Source: Rossellomorea sp. SC111
GTDB taxonomy: Bacteria; Bacillota; Bacilli; Bacillales; Bacillaceae_B
Assembly (NCBI RefSeq): GCF_024733565.1
Contig: NZ_JANIOC010000002.1
Location: forward strand, 186,979 to 250,978
Direction: 5' to 3'
Length of the DNA: 64,000 nt
A program made the translations under genes and the position numbers. The notes below the pieces were generated by a model. That model made no database searches and was not told the origin of the DNA. It worked only from the letters and a program-made list of their open reading frames with translations. Positions 16,219 through 25,364 of the stretch are shown here, piece by piece. Position 1 is the first letter of the stretch. Each line of letters starts with the position of its first letter.

Positions 16219-17271
16219 ATGAGCAAGGAAGAGATCATCCGTTTAACAGAACTTTCTTCAAAAGCTGGCTGAGGCTGTAAACTTAGTCCTAGTGACTTGA
16301 CGCAAGTTTTGCGTCAACTACCTCCTCAACCATTTACGAAAGAATTATTAGTAGGAAATGAATCATCTGATGACGGCGGCATCTTTCAGCTGACAGATGA
16401 CCTTGCCATGGTACAAACCGTCGATTATTTCACACCGATTGTGGACGACCCTTACCAATTCGGGCAAATTGCTGCAGCAAATGCTCTAAGTGATGTGTAT
16501 GCGATGGGTGGAACGCCGAAAACTGTTTTAAACATTGTAGGCTTCCCCATCAAAAAGCTTGGAAGCGAGATGCTTGCCTCTATCCTTAAAGGGGCACAAA
16601 GCAAAGTGATCGAAGCCGGTGCAGTAACAGTGGGGGGTCATTCCATTGACGATCAAGAACCTAAATTTGGCCTTAGTGTTACCGGAATCGTTCATCCGAA
16701 ACAGTATTGGACCAATACCGGTGCACTTGAAGGGGACGTCATTGTATTGACAAAACCATTGGGTGTAGGGATCCTGACAACAGGGATCAAACGAAAAGCT
16801 GTGACTCCCGCTCAGGAAGCGGCTGTAATCAAGGTTATGAGCATGCTGAATAAAACGGCTGCGGAATCACTGCGGAAATTTCATCCGAATGCGGTGACCG
16901 ATGTAACGGGGTTTGGATTGATGGGACATGCATTTGAAATGGCGAAAGGCAGTAACGTATCAATTGAATTCTCTTATTCCTCCATCCCCCTTTTAGAAGG
17001 GACGAAAGATTTAGCAGATAAGGGAGTGATTCCTGGGGGATCGAAAGCGAACGCTACTTGGCTTCAAGACATGGTGCATTATGATGCGTGTCTAACCCAG
17101 GAAGAGCGTTGGATCCTCTCAGATGCCATCACTTCCGGAGGTTTACTTGTCAGCTTGCCCCTTTCAGAAGGGCAAAAATATGTAGAAGAACTTCAGCGCC
17201 ACTCCATCTCAGCCGGAATCATTGGTCATGTCCGACCACAACAATCATGGAGTATATATGTAGAAAAATAA
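16219..17271 (+). CDS. selD: selenide, water dikinase SelD, itself a selenoprotein (UGA at codon 18)
   Basis: Makes selenophosphate from selenide and ATP. Reading codon 18 (TGA, 16270-16272) as Sec gives 350 residues, the normal SelD length: SSKAG-Sec-GCKLSPSDL, where Sec takes the place of catalytic Cys17 in E. coli SelD (GCGCK), followed by the conserved Lys. Further blocks are the Asp cluster LVGNESSDDGGIFQL, VQTVDYFTPIVDDPYQFGQIAAANALSDVYAMGG, GGHSIDDQEPKFGLSVTG and TDVTGFGLMGHAFEM. The ATG has AGAGG upstream. An apparent start at 16297 (TTG) is only where the frame reopens after the UGA. A GUU-loop hairpin follows 24 bases after the UGA. Confidence 0.95.
16297..16317 (+). promoter_or_regulatory. 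candidate bacterial SECIS hairpin of selD
   Basis: TTGACGCAA-GTT-TTGCGTCAA: a perfect 9-bp stem with a GUU loop, 24 bases after the UGA, within coding sequence. Same loop as the hairpin in the SelW-like gene. Confidence 0.75.
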
Positions 17272-17301
17272 AAGCGGTGATCCCTTTGAGGAAGAAACAG
17301 C

Positions 17302-19542
17302 TCAAAGGGGCACCGTTTTTGGTTCTTCAATCATTTTGAAGAATTGGCGGGTTATTTTTTTGGATAAGATTCTCACCTGGAAAGGAAACCGATTTGATTC
17401 CTTTGTAAAAGAATTGAACCAGATTACTTTTTCATCGAATGCGATGAATGGTATCAAGGTGGTGGATTTTTTCATTTGGACCCTTGAAGACGACTGTGAA
17501 CCACTGCCTGATTGTGTGAAGATCGTCACCTGTTTATCCTCTGCTGCCAATTGTAAGGCACGCATCATATCGTTTGGGATCATTTTTAAATCCTGGACAT
17601 TCACCATGATTTGAGCTTTTGCGGCTGCCATATCTTTACCCAGCTTATGATGGTCATCGATTCTGAACCACTTCATTTTCTTTGTAGAAGTTGGAACGAG
17701 TGAAGCGCTCGTTTCATTATGGCCTTCCTGCTGAAGGTGGGAAATGAATTGATGGACAGGTTTAGAAGAATGAGTCTTTTCCCGTATGAATTGATCATTC
17801 CCCACTATTATAAGCTTCCCCTTGGCGCGGGTGACTCCTACGTTGATCAGTCTCTCGCTACCTTTACGGGTAATCAACGTACCCGGACTGCCATGTGATT
17901 CCCCATCGACTAAATCGAACAGAATCATATCATTTTCCGACCCTTGAAATCCATGAACCGTGGCGGCGTATAGATCGGCTGAAGGAGCAATACTTTTTAC
18001 CAGTTCATCGAGTAAGAGGTTATACCATTTGGCTTGGGCCCGGTACGGGGTCACAATCCCGGTGGAAAGTAACCCATCACGTATGGATTGAAGGATAAGT
18101 TGGATAGTGACTAAGCTGGACAACAGATTCCACCTTGATCCTTTGTGGGTTTCCGCCCACTCCGTCCCTTCTCTCAGGGAAAATAGTACAGCTCCATGTG
18201 ACGGGAATGGTTTTTTATTTGTGATGATCTCCCGAATCGTTTTGACCGAATGATGGTCCCCCACCCTTGAATGATAGATGTATCGATTGGTGAATGCCGA
18301 AATGCTGGGGTGCATCCTCCGTTGTTCCGGAAGTAATAAGAGGTGGGGGTGATCCAGCCCTTTCCCGACGGCTCCTGCCACTCCGGCTGCATGAAAGATG
18401 TCTTCCTTCAGCCACTTGGCGGTCAGGGGATGAAAGGAAGTTGAGATGGGTGGAAGCTGTTTGAAATCTCCACATATGATGATCTTTTTCCCCAGGGACG
18501 CAGCAAAGGCCACTTGAGGTATATAGGCCATGCTTGCCTCATCCACCATCACTAAATCGAACTCATCTTCATACAAAAGTCGGTCAATGGCCGCCTTTGA
18601 AAGGGTTGTCCCGATTACCTTAGCCTCCGTGATCAGCTCACCTTCCCTTCTCTTGAACGTTTCCTTAATTTTTTGATAGTGGACTTCGAGATGGGAGAGT
18701 CTCTCTGAATCATAGGAAGAATAGGTTCTCGACAGTTTCTTCTTTAACCTTCTTCTGTACTTTTCTACCTTCACTTTTTCTTCGGATAGAGTCGGATCCT
18801 GTTGTTCCAGTAATTGAAGAGCACTTAAATCAACCACATCTTCTCTATAGGTTTTCCTGCTTGTACCATACCGGATCACCTCTCCAGGAATCCAACGGTC
18901 ATGGCTGCTTAGAAAATGATGCATTTCTTCTATTAATACATCCACAGCTGCATTACTATGGGAGAGAAGCAGCACTCTCTTCCCTTCTGAATAGTGATAA
19001 GCTGCCACTCTTGCAAGGGTAAAAGTCTTTCCTGTTCCTGGTGGTCCCCACAGGTACGTAACGGGATTATACTTACTTCTGACGTAAGCTTCATGCAAAG
19101 GGGTCTTGTATTCGTATTCAGGATGTCTTTGAGCCATTTCCGGAAACATCACCTTCTGAATGCGCTGGGTTTTCCCATGGCGTTCCCTTGCTTCATCCAA
19201 CCGTTCCATTAGCTTCTCAAGGATATCCCATGGCTCGTGAAGGATCTGTCCGTATGATAGTGTGTCCCCAATGAACTGATCAAGCTCTATGATGCATTCT
19301 CGTTCTTCTGAATTAATCACGATTCCTTGGGTGGAAGAATGCTTCCGTTTAAACATCACACTTCCCCCTTCAGGAAGCGAAGCGGGATAGTAAAGGGTGA
19401 ACCAATAAATATAGGCATCTTCTTCTTTTCGGATGCATCTCCCCTCTTCGATGAGGATCCCATTCGTTTCCCGTTTTTTTAACTGCAGGATCTCCATATT
19501 CAACGCAGATTTCCATTCTTCTAACATGTCTGTTGTCTTCAT
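17302..19542 (-). CDS. SF1 (Upf1/DNA2-like) helicase with C-terminal PLD-like region
   Basis: 746-residue cytosolic AAA_11/AAA_12 helicase. Motifs in order: Walker A WGPPGTGKTFTLARVAAYH (about residues 164-182), Walker B with DEAS (DLVMVDEASMAYIPQVAF), GDFKQLPPI, PEQRRMHPSISAFTN, the VHGFQGSENDMILFDLV block and NVGVTRAKGKLIIVG. The last 130 residues (MKWFRIDDHHKLGKDM to VIWFNSF) look like a degenerate phospholipase-D-like fold lacking a full HxK pair, seen in some DNA2/NAM7 helicases of Firmicutes. Nucleic-acid unwinding is expected; RNA or DNA preference is unknown. Convergent with selD. Confidence 0.82.
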   Translation of the reverse strand: MKTTDMLEEWKSALNMEILQLKKRETNGILIEEGRCIRKEEDAYIYWFTLYYPASLPEGGSVMFKRKHSSTQGIVINSEERECIIELDQFIGDTLSYGQILHEPWDILEKLMERLDEARERHGKTQRIQKVMFPEMAQRHPEYEYKTPLHEAYVRSKYNPVTYLWGPPGTGKTFTLARVAAYHYSEGKRVLLLSHSNAAVDVLIEEMHHFLSSHDRWIPGEVIRYGTSRKTYREDVVDLSALQLLEQQDPTLSEEKVKVEKYRRRLKKKLSRTYSSYDSERLSHLEVHYQKIKETFKRREGELITEAKVIGTTLSKAAIDRLLYEDEFDLVMVDEASMAYIPQVAFAASLGKKIIICGDFKQLPPISTSFHPLTAKWLKEDIFHAAGVAGAVGKGLDHPHLLLLPEQRRMHPSISAFTNRYIYHSRVGDHHSVKTIREIITNKKPFPSHGAVLFSLREGTEWAETHKGSRWNLLSSLVTIQLILQSIRDGLLSTGIVTPYRAQAKWYNLLLDELVKSIAPSADLYAATVHGFQGSENDMILFDLVDGESHGSPGTLITRKGSERLINVGVTRAKGKLIIVGNDQFIREKTHSSKPVHQFISHLQQEGHNETSASLVPTSTKKMKWFRIDDHHKLGKDMAAAKAQIMVNVQDLKMIPNDMMRALQLAAEDKQVTIFTQSGSGSQSSSRVQMKKSTTLIPFIAFDEKVIWFNSFTKESNRFPFQVRILSKKITRQFFKMIEEPKTVPL

Positions 19543-19663
19543 TTAAATCACCTTTGTCACTTAAGAAAATCAAAAAACCTATCATATCAATTTATTGAGT
19601 GAGTGTATAGGAATTCTAAAAAAGAACCATTTCCAAGAAACAATTCTTTTGCTGAGTCACCCA

Positions 19664-20305
19664 TTACATTGGATGTCCTGTATTTTCCTTGCTCTCTTCC
19701 ACGAATCGGTCAGCATAATACAGGACATCTTCAACATATTGTTCACTATGGTTGTATGCAAATACAGCTTCTTCGAGGTTTCCTTCAGCAGCTCCGTTAT
19801 GAGCCAGATAGTTGGCGGCACTGAATATGGCGTCCTCAATCTGAAACGGATCTGCTTTTCCGTCCCCGTTTGCATCCACGCCGTATCCGCCATATTTCTC
19901 AATGACGGCAGGGTCCGTTTTTTGATCTGTAGGGATATCCCCTTTTCCGAGTCCGGAACAACTTGGGTGGGACCACCCTACAAATGTACAGGGCATAAAC
20001 TGCATGGGGCCCTCTGCCCCCGCTGGAGATACGAGAGACTTCATAGTGGAGAATTTCGTTTCAACCCTGTGGTGGGCTGCTAGAAGATACCATGGTACTC
20101 CATATTCATCTTCAGCTGCCTTATAGATGGGGATATATTCAGATGGTATCTCATCTTTTCCAATGGATGAAAGGTTAAATGGTGGGTCATCATAATTGAG
20201 GGCATAATAAACAGCTAAAATGATGATGGGGATGAGAAGCATTCTAAAGGGTGATGACGACTTTCTTTTACTGGACTGCTTTTTTCTGGTCTGTTTTTTT
20301 GTCAT
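19664..20305 (-). CDS. membrane-anchored lytic transglycosylase-like protein
   Basis: 213 residues. A basic cytosolic tail (KKQTRKKQSSKRK), one membrane segment (MLLIPIIILAVYYAL), then an SLT/lysozyme-like domain: YGVPWYLLAAHHRVETKFS (catalytic Glu in VET), SPAGAEGPMQFMPCTFVGW, GVDANGDGKADPFQIEDAIFSAANYL and FAYNHSEQYVEDVL. The GPMQFMP and Asp-rich DANGDGKADP blocks are typical of the family. Likely cleaves peptidoglycan outside the membrane. Monocistronic. Confidence 0.85.
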   Translation of the reverse strand: MTKKQTRKKQSSKRKSSSPFRMLLIPIIILAVYYALNYDDPPFNLSSIGKDEIPSEYIPIYKAAEDEYGVPWYLLAAHHRVETKFSTMKSLVSPAGAEGPMQFMPCTFVGWSHPSCSGLGKGDIPTDQKTDPAVIEKYGGYGVDANGDGKADPFQIEDAIFSAANYLAHNGAAEGNLEEAVFAYNHSEQYVEDVLYYADRFVEESKENTGHPM

Positions 20306-20392
20306 TGTAGTCGATCCTTTACAAGGTTATGGCTGCACCTTGTATTCTAATATGAGAATTCAATTATGACAATCCATTATGTATAAAAAAAG

Positions 20393-20434
20393 ATGCCCCT
20401 AAGCAGAAGGCTCTCTGCTTTTAAGGGACATCTA
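20393..20434. terminator. hairpin between YjcZ-type and lytic transglycosylase genes
   Basis: AGATGCCCCTAAGCAGA pairs with TCTGCTTTTAAGGGACATCT with small mismatches; A-rich on one side. Confidence 0.65.
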
Positions 20435-20452
20435 TCCATTTTCTATTTATTG

Positions 20453-20578
20453 TTAACAAACAAACGCTGCTCCAACGATAATTAATAGGATGAATAAAAC
20501 TACGATTAACGCGAAACCACCAGCGTAGCCACCACCACCACCGCAGCCATATCCATATCCAGGGTATCCATACATCAT
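20453..20578 (-). CDS. YjcZ-family small sporulation membrane peptide
   Basis: 41 residues: [26 protein letters not shown] Tyr/Gly-rich start (here five Gly after the Cys), then a single membrane segment [20 protein letters not shown]. This is the YjcZ-type pattern found in many Bacillaceae, several copies per genome, linked to spores. GGAGGTGA precedes the ATG. Too short for usual ORF detection. Confidence 0.85.
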   Translation of the reverse strand: MMYGYPGYGYGCGGGGGYAGGFALIVVLFILLIIVGAAFVC

Positions 20579-20769
20579 CAGTCACCTCCAGTTATCTTAC
20601 TACGATATTAATGTATGTAGTGGACAAAATGTAGGTTAATTAAAATCATCAAGGACTTTCTATCCAGGTTCTGTAAACGGCTTGAATGTCGCGTGAATAA
20701 AGGATTTCCGGAAAATATATGAGAGATAAAATGAGTAAAACGTCTAGTCGAACCATATTGGGCCATAAA

Positions 20770-20800
20770 TAAAGCGCCTGGAAGTTTCCAGGCGCTTTAA
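20770..20800 (-). terminator. terminator after the BCCT gene
   Basis: AAAGCGCCTGGAA-AGT-TTCCAGGCGCTTTA, perfect stem just past the stop. Confidence 0.85.
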
Positions 20801-20806
20801 AGTCGT

Positions 20807-22336
20807 TTACATATGTTCTTTAGGTTCTTTTGTTTTTCTAGGCTTAGGTTTAATGTATAAGCCAAGTTCCTTTTTCTCCTGGTTCAATGACTTGTACAGA
20901 GAAACCATCATGAGTGCCATGATCACCGAAAATGGAAGGGCTGCGACAATCAATGCATTCTGTAAAGCCTGTAAACCACCGCTGTATAGTAAAATTAAGG
21001 CCACGGTAGACTGTGCAAGTCCCCAGGTTAATTTTACATAGTTTGGCGGGGTTAACGAACCATAAGTCGTTTGCATCCCCAACACGAATGTAGCCGAGTC
21101 AGCAGATGTGATAAAGAATGTTCCAATCAATGTGATGGCAATGACAGAAAGAATCGTTGACCATTCAAATCCGTTAAAGACGGCAAACAATACTTCTTCC
21201 GTTTTCAGGTCCGATAAAGCAGCACCGGCCTGTTGCACTTCAATCGCAGAAGTACCAAAGACGGCGAACCAAAAGAAGCTGACGAGTGCAGGTAACAGCA
21301 ATACCCCTATCAGGAATTCTCGAATCGTTCTACCTCTTGATACACGTGCGATGAAGATACCCACGAACGGTGACCATGAAATCCACCATGCCCAGTAGAA
21401 AATGGTCCAACCATTGATCCATGTGCGGTGCTCTTCATTTAATGGAGCAATCCTGAAGCTCATTGCGGCGATATTTTGAATATAAGCGCCGATTGTATCA
21501 GTGAACATATTAAGGATTAATAAAGTAGGTCCAATAAAGAATACCAGTAGGAGAAGCAATACAGCGAGTACCATGTTTGTATTGGATAAGTACTTGATAC
21601 CTTTACTTAACCCGGACCATGCAGAAATCATGAACAGGACGGTTACAATCCCGATGATGATTGCCTGGACTGTGAAGTTGTTTGGAATATCCAGCAGATA
21701 AGATAGTCCTCCGTTAATCTGTGCCGCTCCAAATCCGAGGGTTGTGGCTACCCCTACAACCGTAGCGAATACAGCCAGGACATCGATGATTGTTCCGAGT
21801 GGCCCATTCATCTTATCTCCAAAGATCGGTTTCAATGTCGCGGAGATTAAACCCGGCTCATCTTTACGGAATTTAGAGTATGCAAGTGCTAAAGCAACGA
21901 TCGCATAAATCCCCCATGCGTGAATCCCCCAGTGGAAGAACGTATAACGCATCGATTCCTTGATCGCAAGGTCGGTTCCTCCTTCTGCCGTTGGCGGGGT
22001 CATATAGTGAGACAGCGGTTCTGCTGCCCCCCAGAATACTAAACCAATTCCCATTCCTGCACTAAACAACATGGCGAACCATGTTCCTCTTGTATACTCA
22101 GGTTTTTCATCCGGTTTCCCTAATCGAATCGTCCCCATCGGACTAAAGATCAAGAACACACAGAAGATGACAATCACTGTAACTAAAATAAGATAATACC
22201 AACCAAAAGTTGAAGTGATGAAAGTTTGCATTTTTGCTGTTACGGTTTCAAATGAATTTGGTGCGATTGCTCCATATGCAACGGAAGCAACAACCAAAAT
22301 GACGGTAATCCAGAAAACATTTGATATTCTCTTCAT
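20807..22336 (-). CDS. opuD: BCCT-family glycine betaine transporter (OpuD-like)
   Basis: 509 residues, 12 hydrophobic segments, the BCCT size (B. subtilis OpuD 512). Sodium-coupled import of betaine or related compounds. Signature: [29 protein letters not shown] (aromatic betaine-binding Trp cluster in [10 protein letters not shown]), with [15 protein letters not shown] earlier and [15 protein letters not shown] late. The C-terminal tail is basic ([11 protein letters not shown]), as in osmosensing BCCT proteins. Works with the ABC importer at the left of the window in osmoprotection, though not linked to it. Confidence 0.87.
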   Translation of the reverse strand: MKRISNVFWITVILVVASVAYGAIAPNSFETVTAKMQTFITSTFGWYYLILVTVIVIFCVFLIFSPMGTIRLGKPDEKPEYTRGTWFAMLFSAGMGIGLVFWGAAEPLSHYMTPPTAEGGTDLAIKESMRYTFFHWGIHAWGIYAIVALALAYSKFRKDEPGLISATLKPIFGDKMNGPLGTIIDVLAVFATVVGVATTLGFGAAQINGGLSYLLDIPNNFTVQAIIIGIVTVLFMISAWSGLSKGIKYLSNTNMVLAVLLLLLVFFIGPTLLILNMFTDTIGAYIQNIAAMSFRIAPLNEEHRTWINGWTIFYWAWWISWSPFVGIFIARVSRGRTIREFLIGVLLLPALVSFFWFAVFGTSAIEVQQAGAALSDLKTEEVLFAVFNGFEWSTILSVIAITLIGTFFITSADSATFVLGMQTTYGSLTPPNYVKLTWGLAQSTVALILLYSGGLQALQNALIVAALPFSVIMALMMVSLYKSLNQEKKELGLYIKPKPRKTKEPKEHM

Positions 22337-22910
22337 AAAATTCTCCTTTCCATATTCTATTTTTGTTTGTTACAACTCTCTTCTGAATGAAGGGAACAAC
22401 AGCGGGATTCGAGGTGTCTATCAAACGTATGTACACCTACTGAAAGTTCCCTACACGTTGAAAGAGTCTCAGTTAATGCAAATGGGAAAATGTGCATTCT
22501 GAGGATAAGGGAATGATTACTTATTACCTATTCCCTTGTCACTCTCTTATAAAACCAACATTTGTTACCCTATCAGAAAGAAGTTTAACTTTGCAAGTGA
22601 TAACCATCAATATTTTTATTAGTCTTTGTCAATTTAGCGTTTTCATTCTAATTCTTTTTCAAGGATTTCCCCCTTTCACAAAGAATTTTTTAATAAAGAA
22701 ATTTGGAAATGAAGGGTTGTGAAACCGAGGTTGCTTGATAGTCCTGTGGAGGGGTCCCTGCTTGTTTAATTATAGAAGGAACATGAATTAACAGTTGAAC
22801 TTTAAAGAGGATGTCGAAGAAATGAATTGGTAATTTTGGCACGATTTACACGGGAGGAAGTGCAATTTGTCGGAGAGTATAAAAAAGAATCATTGCGAGG
22901 AGGGAATCTG
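22337..22910. other. 574-bp intergenic region
   Basis: Divergent promoters for the BCCT gene and the 40-residue gene must lie here. I see an inverted repeat AAGGGAAT...ATTCCCTT (22508-22537) and a TTGACA on the minus strand (22626-22631) without a clear -10. No protein gene is supported. Confidence 0.4.
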
Positions 22911-23033
22911 ATGAAAAATAAAAATAATCAAGGACAGCATGAAGCTGCAAAAAAATTGGCACAACAACAGATGGGTGAAGAAATCGAGTTGAAATCCGTT
23001 GCTCCATCCGCAAGGAAAAAAGAAAAAAACTAA
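22911..23033 (+). CDS. 40-residue hydrophilic protein, function unknown
   Basis: Reads MKNKNNQGQHEAAKKLAQQQ, then GEEIELKSVAPSARKKEKN. Gln/Lys/Glu-rich, no membrane segment or Cys, in the style of small spore-core proteins but not a family I recognise. GAGGAGG lies eight bases before the ATG and a hairpin terminator follows the stop, which supports it as a real gene. The longer in-frame ORF start has no ribosome site. Confidence 0.6.
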   Translation: MKNKNNQGQHEAAKKLAQQQMGEEIELKSVAPSARKKEKN

Positions 23034-23050
23034 AGGAATAAGTCAATATG

Positions 23051-23082
23051 TAAAAAAGGACGCCTTTACCGGCGCCCTTTTC
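23051..23082. terminator. bidirectional terminator
   Basis: AAAAAAGGACGCC and GGCGCCCTTTT around TTTACC, between convergent genes. Confidence 0.8.
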
Positions 23083-23087
23083 ATCAT

Positions 23088-23660
23088 CTATTCTTTGATG
23101 ATTTTGACTTTCACATCTCTTACCCCATATTGGAGGGCATCTTTTTCTTTTTCCATATAGATATCGATGCGGTTACCTTTGATGGCTCCGCCTGTATCTT
23201 CTGCACGGGCATACCCGTACCCTTCAATATATACCTTGGATCCTAGAGGAATGACCTTTGGATCGACAGCGATGACTCTCGCATCAGGGTTCTCGATCAG
23301 GTCTACCCCTGTCTTCGTGATACCGATACAACCTTCACAATGAGCCGTATAAGCAGTTGCTTTGATATCTATCTCTTTTACAACGTTATCAACTTCTTCA
23401 TCAGTGGTCTTTGCTGCCTTCACTTCTTGCTTCTCTTCTGAATCCTTATTCACAGAATACCCTTCATCTAACAATTGTTTACGTGTGCCGACCTCGTCGA
23501 CGGAAACATGATATCGATTGGCGATTTCCCAGAGGATATCTCCTTCTTCTATATTATGATAATCATTGATAGCAGTATCATTACTCTCTGCAGAAGCAGA
23601 GGCAAGTCCGATTGAAAGAAAAACTGCGAAGGAAAAAATGGAAAATAAACCTTTTTTCAT
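23088..23660 (-). CDS. LysM plus 3D-domain cell-wall protein (single LysM)
   Basis: 190 residues: signal peptide (LFSIFSFAVFLSIGLASASA), one LysM repeat (EEGDILWEIANRYHVSVDEV), a Lys/Glu linker, and a 3D domain (KATAYTAHCEGCIGITKTG, then IAVDPKVIPLGSKVYI and AEDTGGAIKGNRIDIYM), named for its three conserved Asp. The fold is related to MltA-type transglycosylases (YocH, YuiC, RpfB-like). Paralogue of the next gene (YocH-like). The upstream regions of both share TATGTTA-S-TATTT. Confidence 0.85.
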   Translation of the reverse strand: MKKGLFSIFSFAVFLSIGLASASAESNDTAINDYHNIEEGDILWEIANRYHVSVDEVGTRKQLLDEGYSVNKDSEEKQEVKAAKTTDEEVDNVVKEIDIKATAYTAHCEGCIGITKTGVDLIENPDARVIAVDPKVIPLGSKVYIEGYGYARAEDTGGAIKGNRIDIYMEKEKDALQYGVRDVKVKIIKE

Positions 23661-23918
23661 CTTGTTAAATTCCTCCTTTTGTGTTTAGTCATTAGACCAA
23701 CAGTTGAAATAGTAACATAGACTTACCTCAGGTACATAACAGACTGTTTATAAACCAATAACAATTAGATGACAAGCATGTAATATTTCTTCTATTCAGT
23801 CGACTATGGCGTGCTTAATCCTAGGTATTTCTTCTAAAGGGAAAAATTGAAATAAAATGAGGGAGAATAGATGAAGTGGGAGTATCATGATGAACCGTTA
23901 TCCGAAAGTCAACTAAAA

Positions 23919-23950
23919 AAACCACTGAGAAGCAAGTCTCAGTGGTTTGG
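23919..23950 (-). terminator. terminator after the YocH-like gene
   Basis: AAACCACTGAGA and TCTCAGTGGTTTTTTTAG on the minus strand, seven-base loop. Confidence 0.9.
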
Positions 23951-23956
23951 AATCTA

Positions 23957-24769
23957 TTATTTTGTTTCAAGAATTTTTACGTTTACTGTTTTTCTTCCAA
24001 AATCAATGGCTTGGTCCTTTGATGGGATGAAAACATCAATTCGGTTTCCTTTGATTGCTCCGCCAGTGTCTGCTGCAGTTGCATAGCCGTAACCTTCAAC
24101 ATATACTTTTGATCCAAGTGGGATGACATTAGGATCTACTGCAATCACTTTAGCATCCGGGTTTTCTTTTAGATTCACACCAGTAGCTGTTGTACCTGAA
24201 CAACCATCACAATCGGCAGTATAGGCAGTTGCTTCCACTGTAATTTCATTGACTGCTTTTTCTTCTGCAGCAGGTTCAGCTTGTGCAGGTTTTGCTTCAG
24301 CTGTTTGGGCTGCAGGTGCTTCAGCTTCTGGAGCTACTTCTGCTTTTTGTTCTGGAGTAGGCGCTTCTGCCTTCTCAGAAGTATTTGCAGTAGCTGAAGG
24401 TGCTTTATCGTCTAAGTTGATGACTAATTCTTGTCCAGGGACAATCAGGTCACTTTCAAGTGCGTTCCACCCTACTAAGCTGTCGACTGAAATGCCATAT
24501 AGGGAAGAAATCCCCCAAAGAGTGTCACCTTTTTTCACTGTATAATATTCCTTTGAAGAAACCTGTAATTCCTGATCAGGATAAATGATGGATGAACCTA
24601 AGTTATTCCATGTCATGAGTTGATCTACAGATGTTCCGTATTCTTTTGCAAGTCCCCATAAAGTGTCGCCTTTTTTTACTTCTATGTCTTGTGCTGAAGC
24701 GCTAGCTCCACCAGACACTGCAAGAGTTGTAAATGCAGCCACAGAAATAATCGATTTTTTTAGTTTCAT
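23957..24769 (-). CDS. yocH: YocH-like cell-wall protein, two LysM repeats plus 3D domain
   Basis: 270 residues: signal peptide ending ASASA, LysM 1 (VKKGDTLWGLAKEYGTSVDQLM), LysM 2 (VKKGDTLWGISSLYGISVDSLV), a Pro/Ala/Glu-rich linker of about 55 residues (repeated AEAP/AQ units), and a 3D domain (VEATAYTADCDGCSGTTATG, then ADTGGAIKGNRIDVFIP). Layout and length match B. subtilis YocH, a secreted muropeptide-active protein under WalRK. TGTTA hexamers occur upstream but not in the exact WalR spacing. Confidence 0.85.
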   Translation of the reverse strand: MKLKKSIISVAAFTTLAVSGGASASAQDIEVKKGDTLWGLAKEYGTSVDQLMTWNNLGSSIIYPDQELQVSSKEYYTVKKGDTLWGISSLYGISVDSLVGWNALESDLIVPGQELVINLDDKAPSATANTSEKAEAPTPEQKAEVAPEAEAPAAQTAEAKPAQAEPAAEEKAVNEITVEATAYTADCDGCSGTTATGVNLKENPDAKVIAVDPNVIPLGSKVYVEGYGYATAADTGGAIKGNRIDVFIPSKDQAIDFGRKTVNVKILETK

Positions 24770-25162
24770 TGAAAAATTCCTCCTTATGTAGCTAGCGGTT
24801 TATTTATTTTTGCTAACAGGGAAAATACTAACATAGTAAAATCTCAATTCAATAACAGGAACTTTAACATCGTGCGTCAAGAATATTTCACTACTGTAAT
24901 AGAAAACGATTTCCTGTATAAACTATCATGTAGAGGAATACTATGGAAAAATAGTTAGAATAATATAGATATAAAGGATATATATGGGTTAGATAGAAGT
25001 GGAATATTATATTGGCTTTTTGGACACGCATGGCCACTCAGCGTGTGAAAACTTTAAAGGAAACGCATTTATTAGCAGATCGTGACGATTTTTCCTTAAC
25101 AAGCTTGTTTGTTCCCTCTATACTATAGAAAGAAGAATGATTTGTACTGGAGGTATAGTTGG
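24770..25162. other. 393-bp intergenic region with divergent promoters
   Basis: Next to yocH, on the minus strand, TTGAAT-16-TAGTAT is a plausible promoter preceded by TGTTAA and TGTTAT. A second, plus-strand promoter for the zinc-ribbon gene is listed separately. No other gene is seen. Confidence 0.4.
25096..25124 (+). promoter_or_regulatory. sigma-A promoter of the zinc-ribbon gene
   Basis: TTAACA (25096-25101), 17-base spacer, TATACT (25119-25124), about 38 bases before the start codon. Confidence 0.6.
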
Positions 25163-25318
25163 ATGGAAAACCAAGAGGAGATTGTAGTCCTTTATAAAGA
25201 TGATCCTGACGAGCATAGTGGTCGTTGCGAGTGTGGAAATAATATTTTTAAATCAAGGGTACTGGATGGGAAGTTTTATCGTAAGTGTCAGGAATGCGGA
25301 AAAACCAAAATCGTATAG
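25163..25318 (+). CDS. 51-residue zinc-ribbon-like protein
   Basis: Reads MENQEEIVVLYKDDPDE, then a two-knuckle Cys pattern CECGN...CQECGK separated by about 20 residues, a likely zinc ribbon. Start at this ATG because TGGAGG is nine bases upstream; the longer ORF lacks a ribosome site. Promoter and terminator are both visible, so it is a one-gene unit. Function unknown. Confidence 0.7.
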   Translation: MENQEEIVVLYKDDPDEHSGRCECGNNIFKSRVLDGKFYRKCQECGKTKIV

Positions 25319-25328
25319 AGCGGAAAGA

Positions 25329-25362
25329 AAAGGGAAACCGGTTGAATCCGGTTTCCCTTTTC
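25329..25362. terminator. bidirectional terminator
   Basis: AAAAGGGAAACCGG and CCGGTTTCCCTTTT with a TTGAAT loop between convergent genes. Confidence 0.9.
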
Positions 25363-25364
25363 TT

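Noticed and set aside
16297..16317. hairpin in selD as a terminator
   Set aside because: It is within coding sequence, lacks a T-run and is placed correctly for a SECIS element.
16297..17271. selD as a shorter ORF starting at a TTG
   Set aside because: This start would delete the catalytic region; the upstream ATG frame continues through a UGA with intact SelD sequence and SECIS-like hairpin.
23871..24086. plus-strand ORF over the YocH terminator
   Set aside because: Runs through a terminator and into the antisense of yocH; a shadow.
24249..24545. Ala/Ser-rich plus-strand ORF
   Set aside because: Antisense of the Pro/Ala linker of YocH; composition is explained by that.
24840..24880. WalR box upstream of yocH
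   Set aside because: TGTTAA and TGTTAT are 12 rather than 11 bases apart, so the strict consensus is not met.
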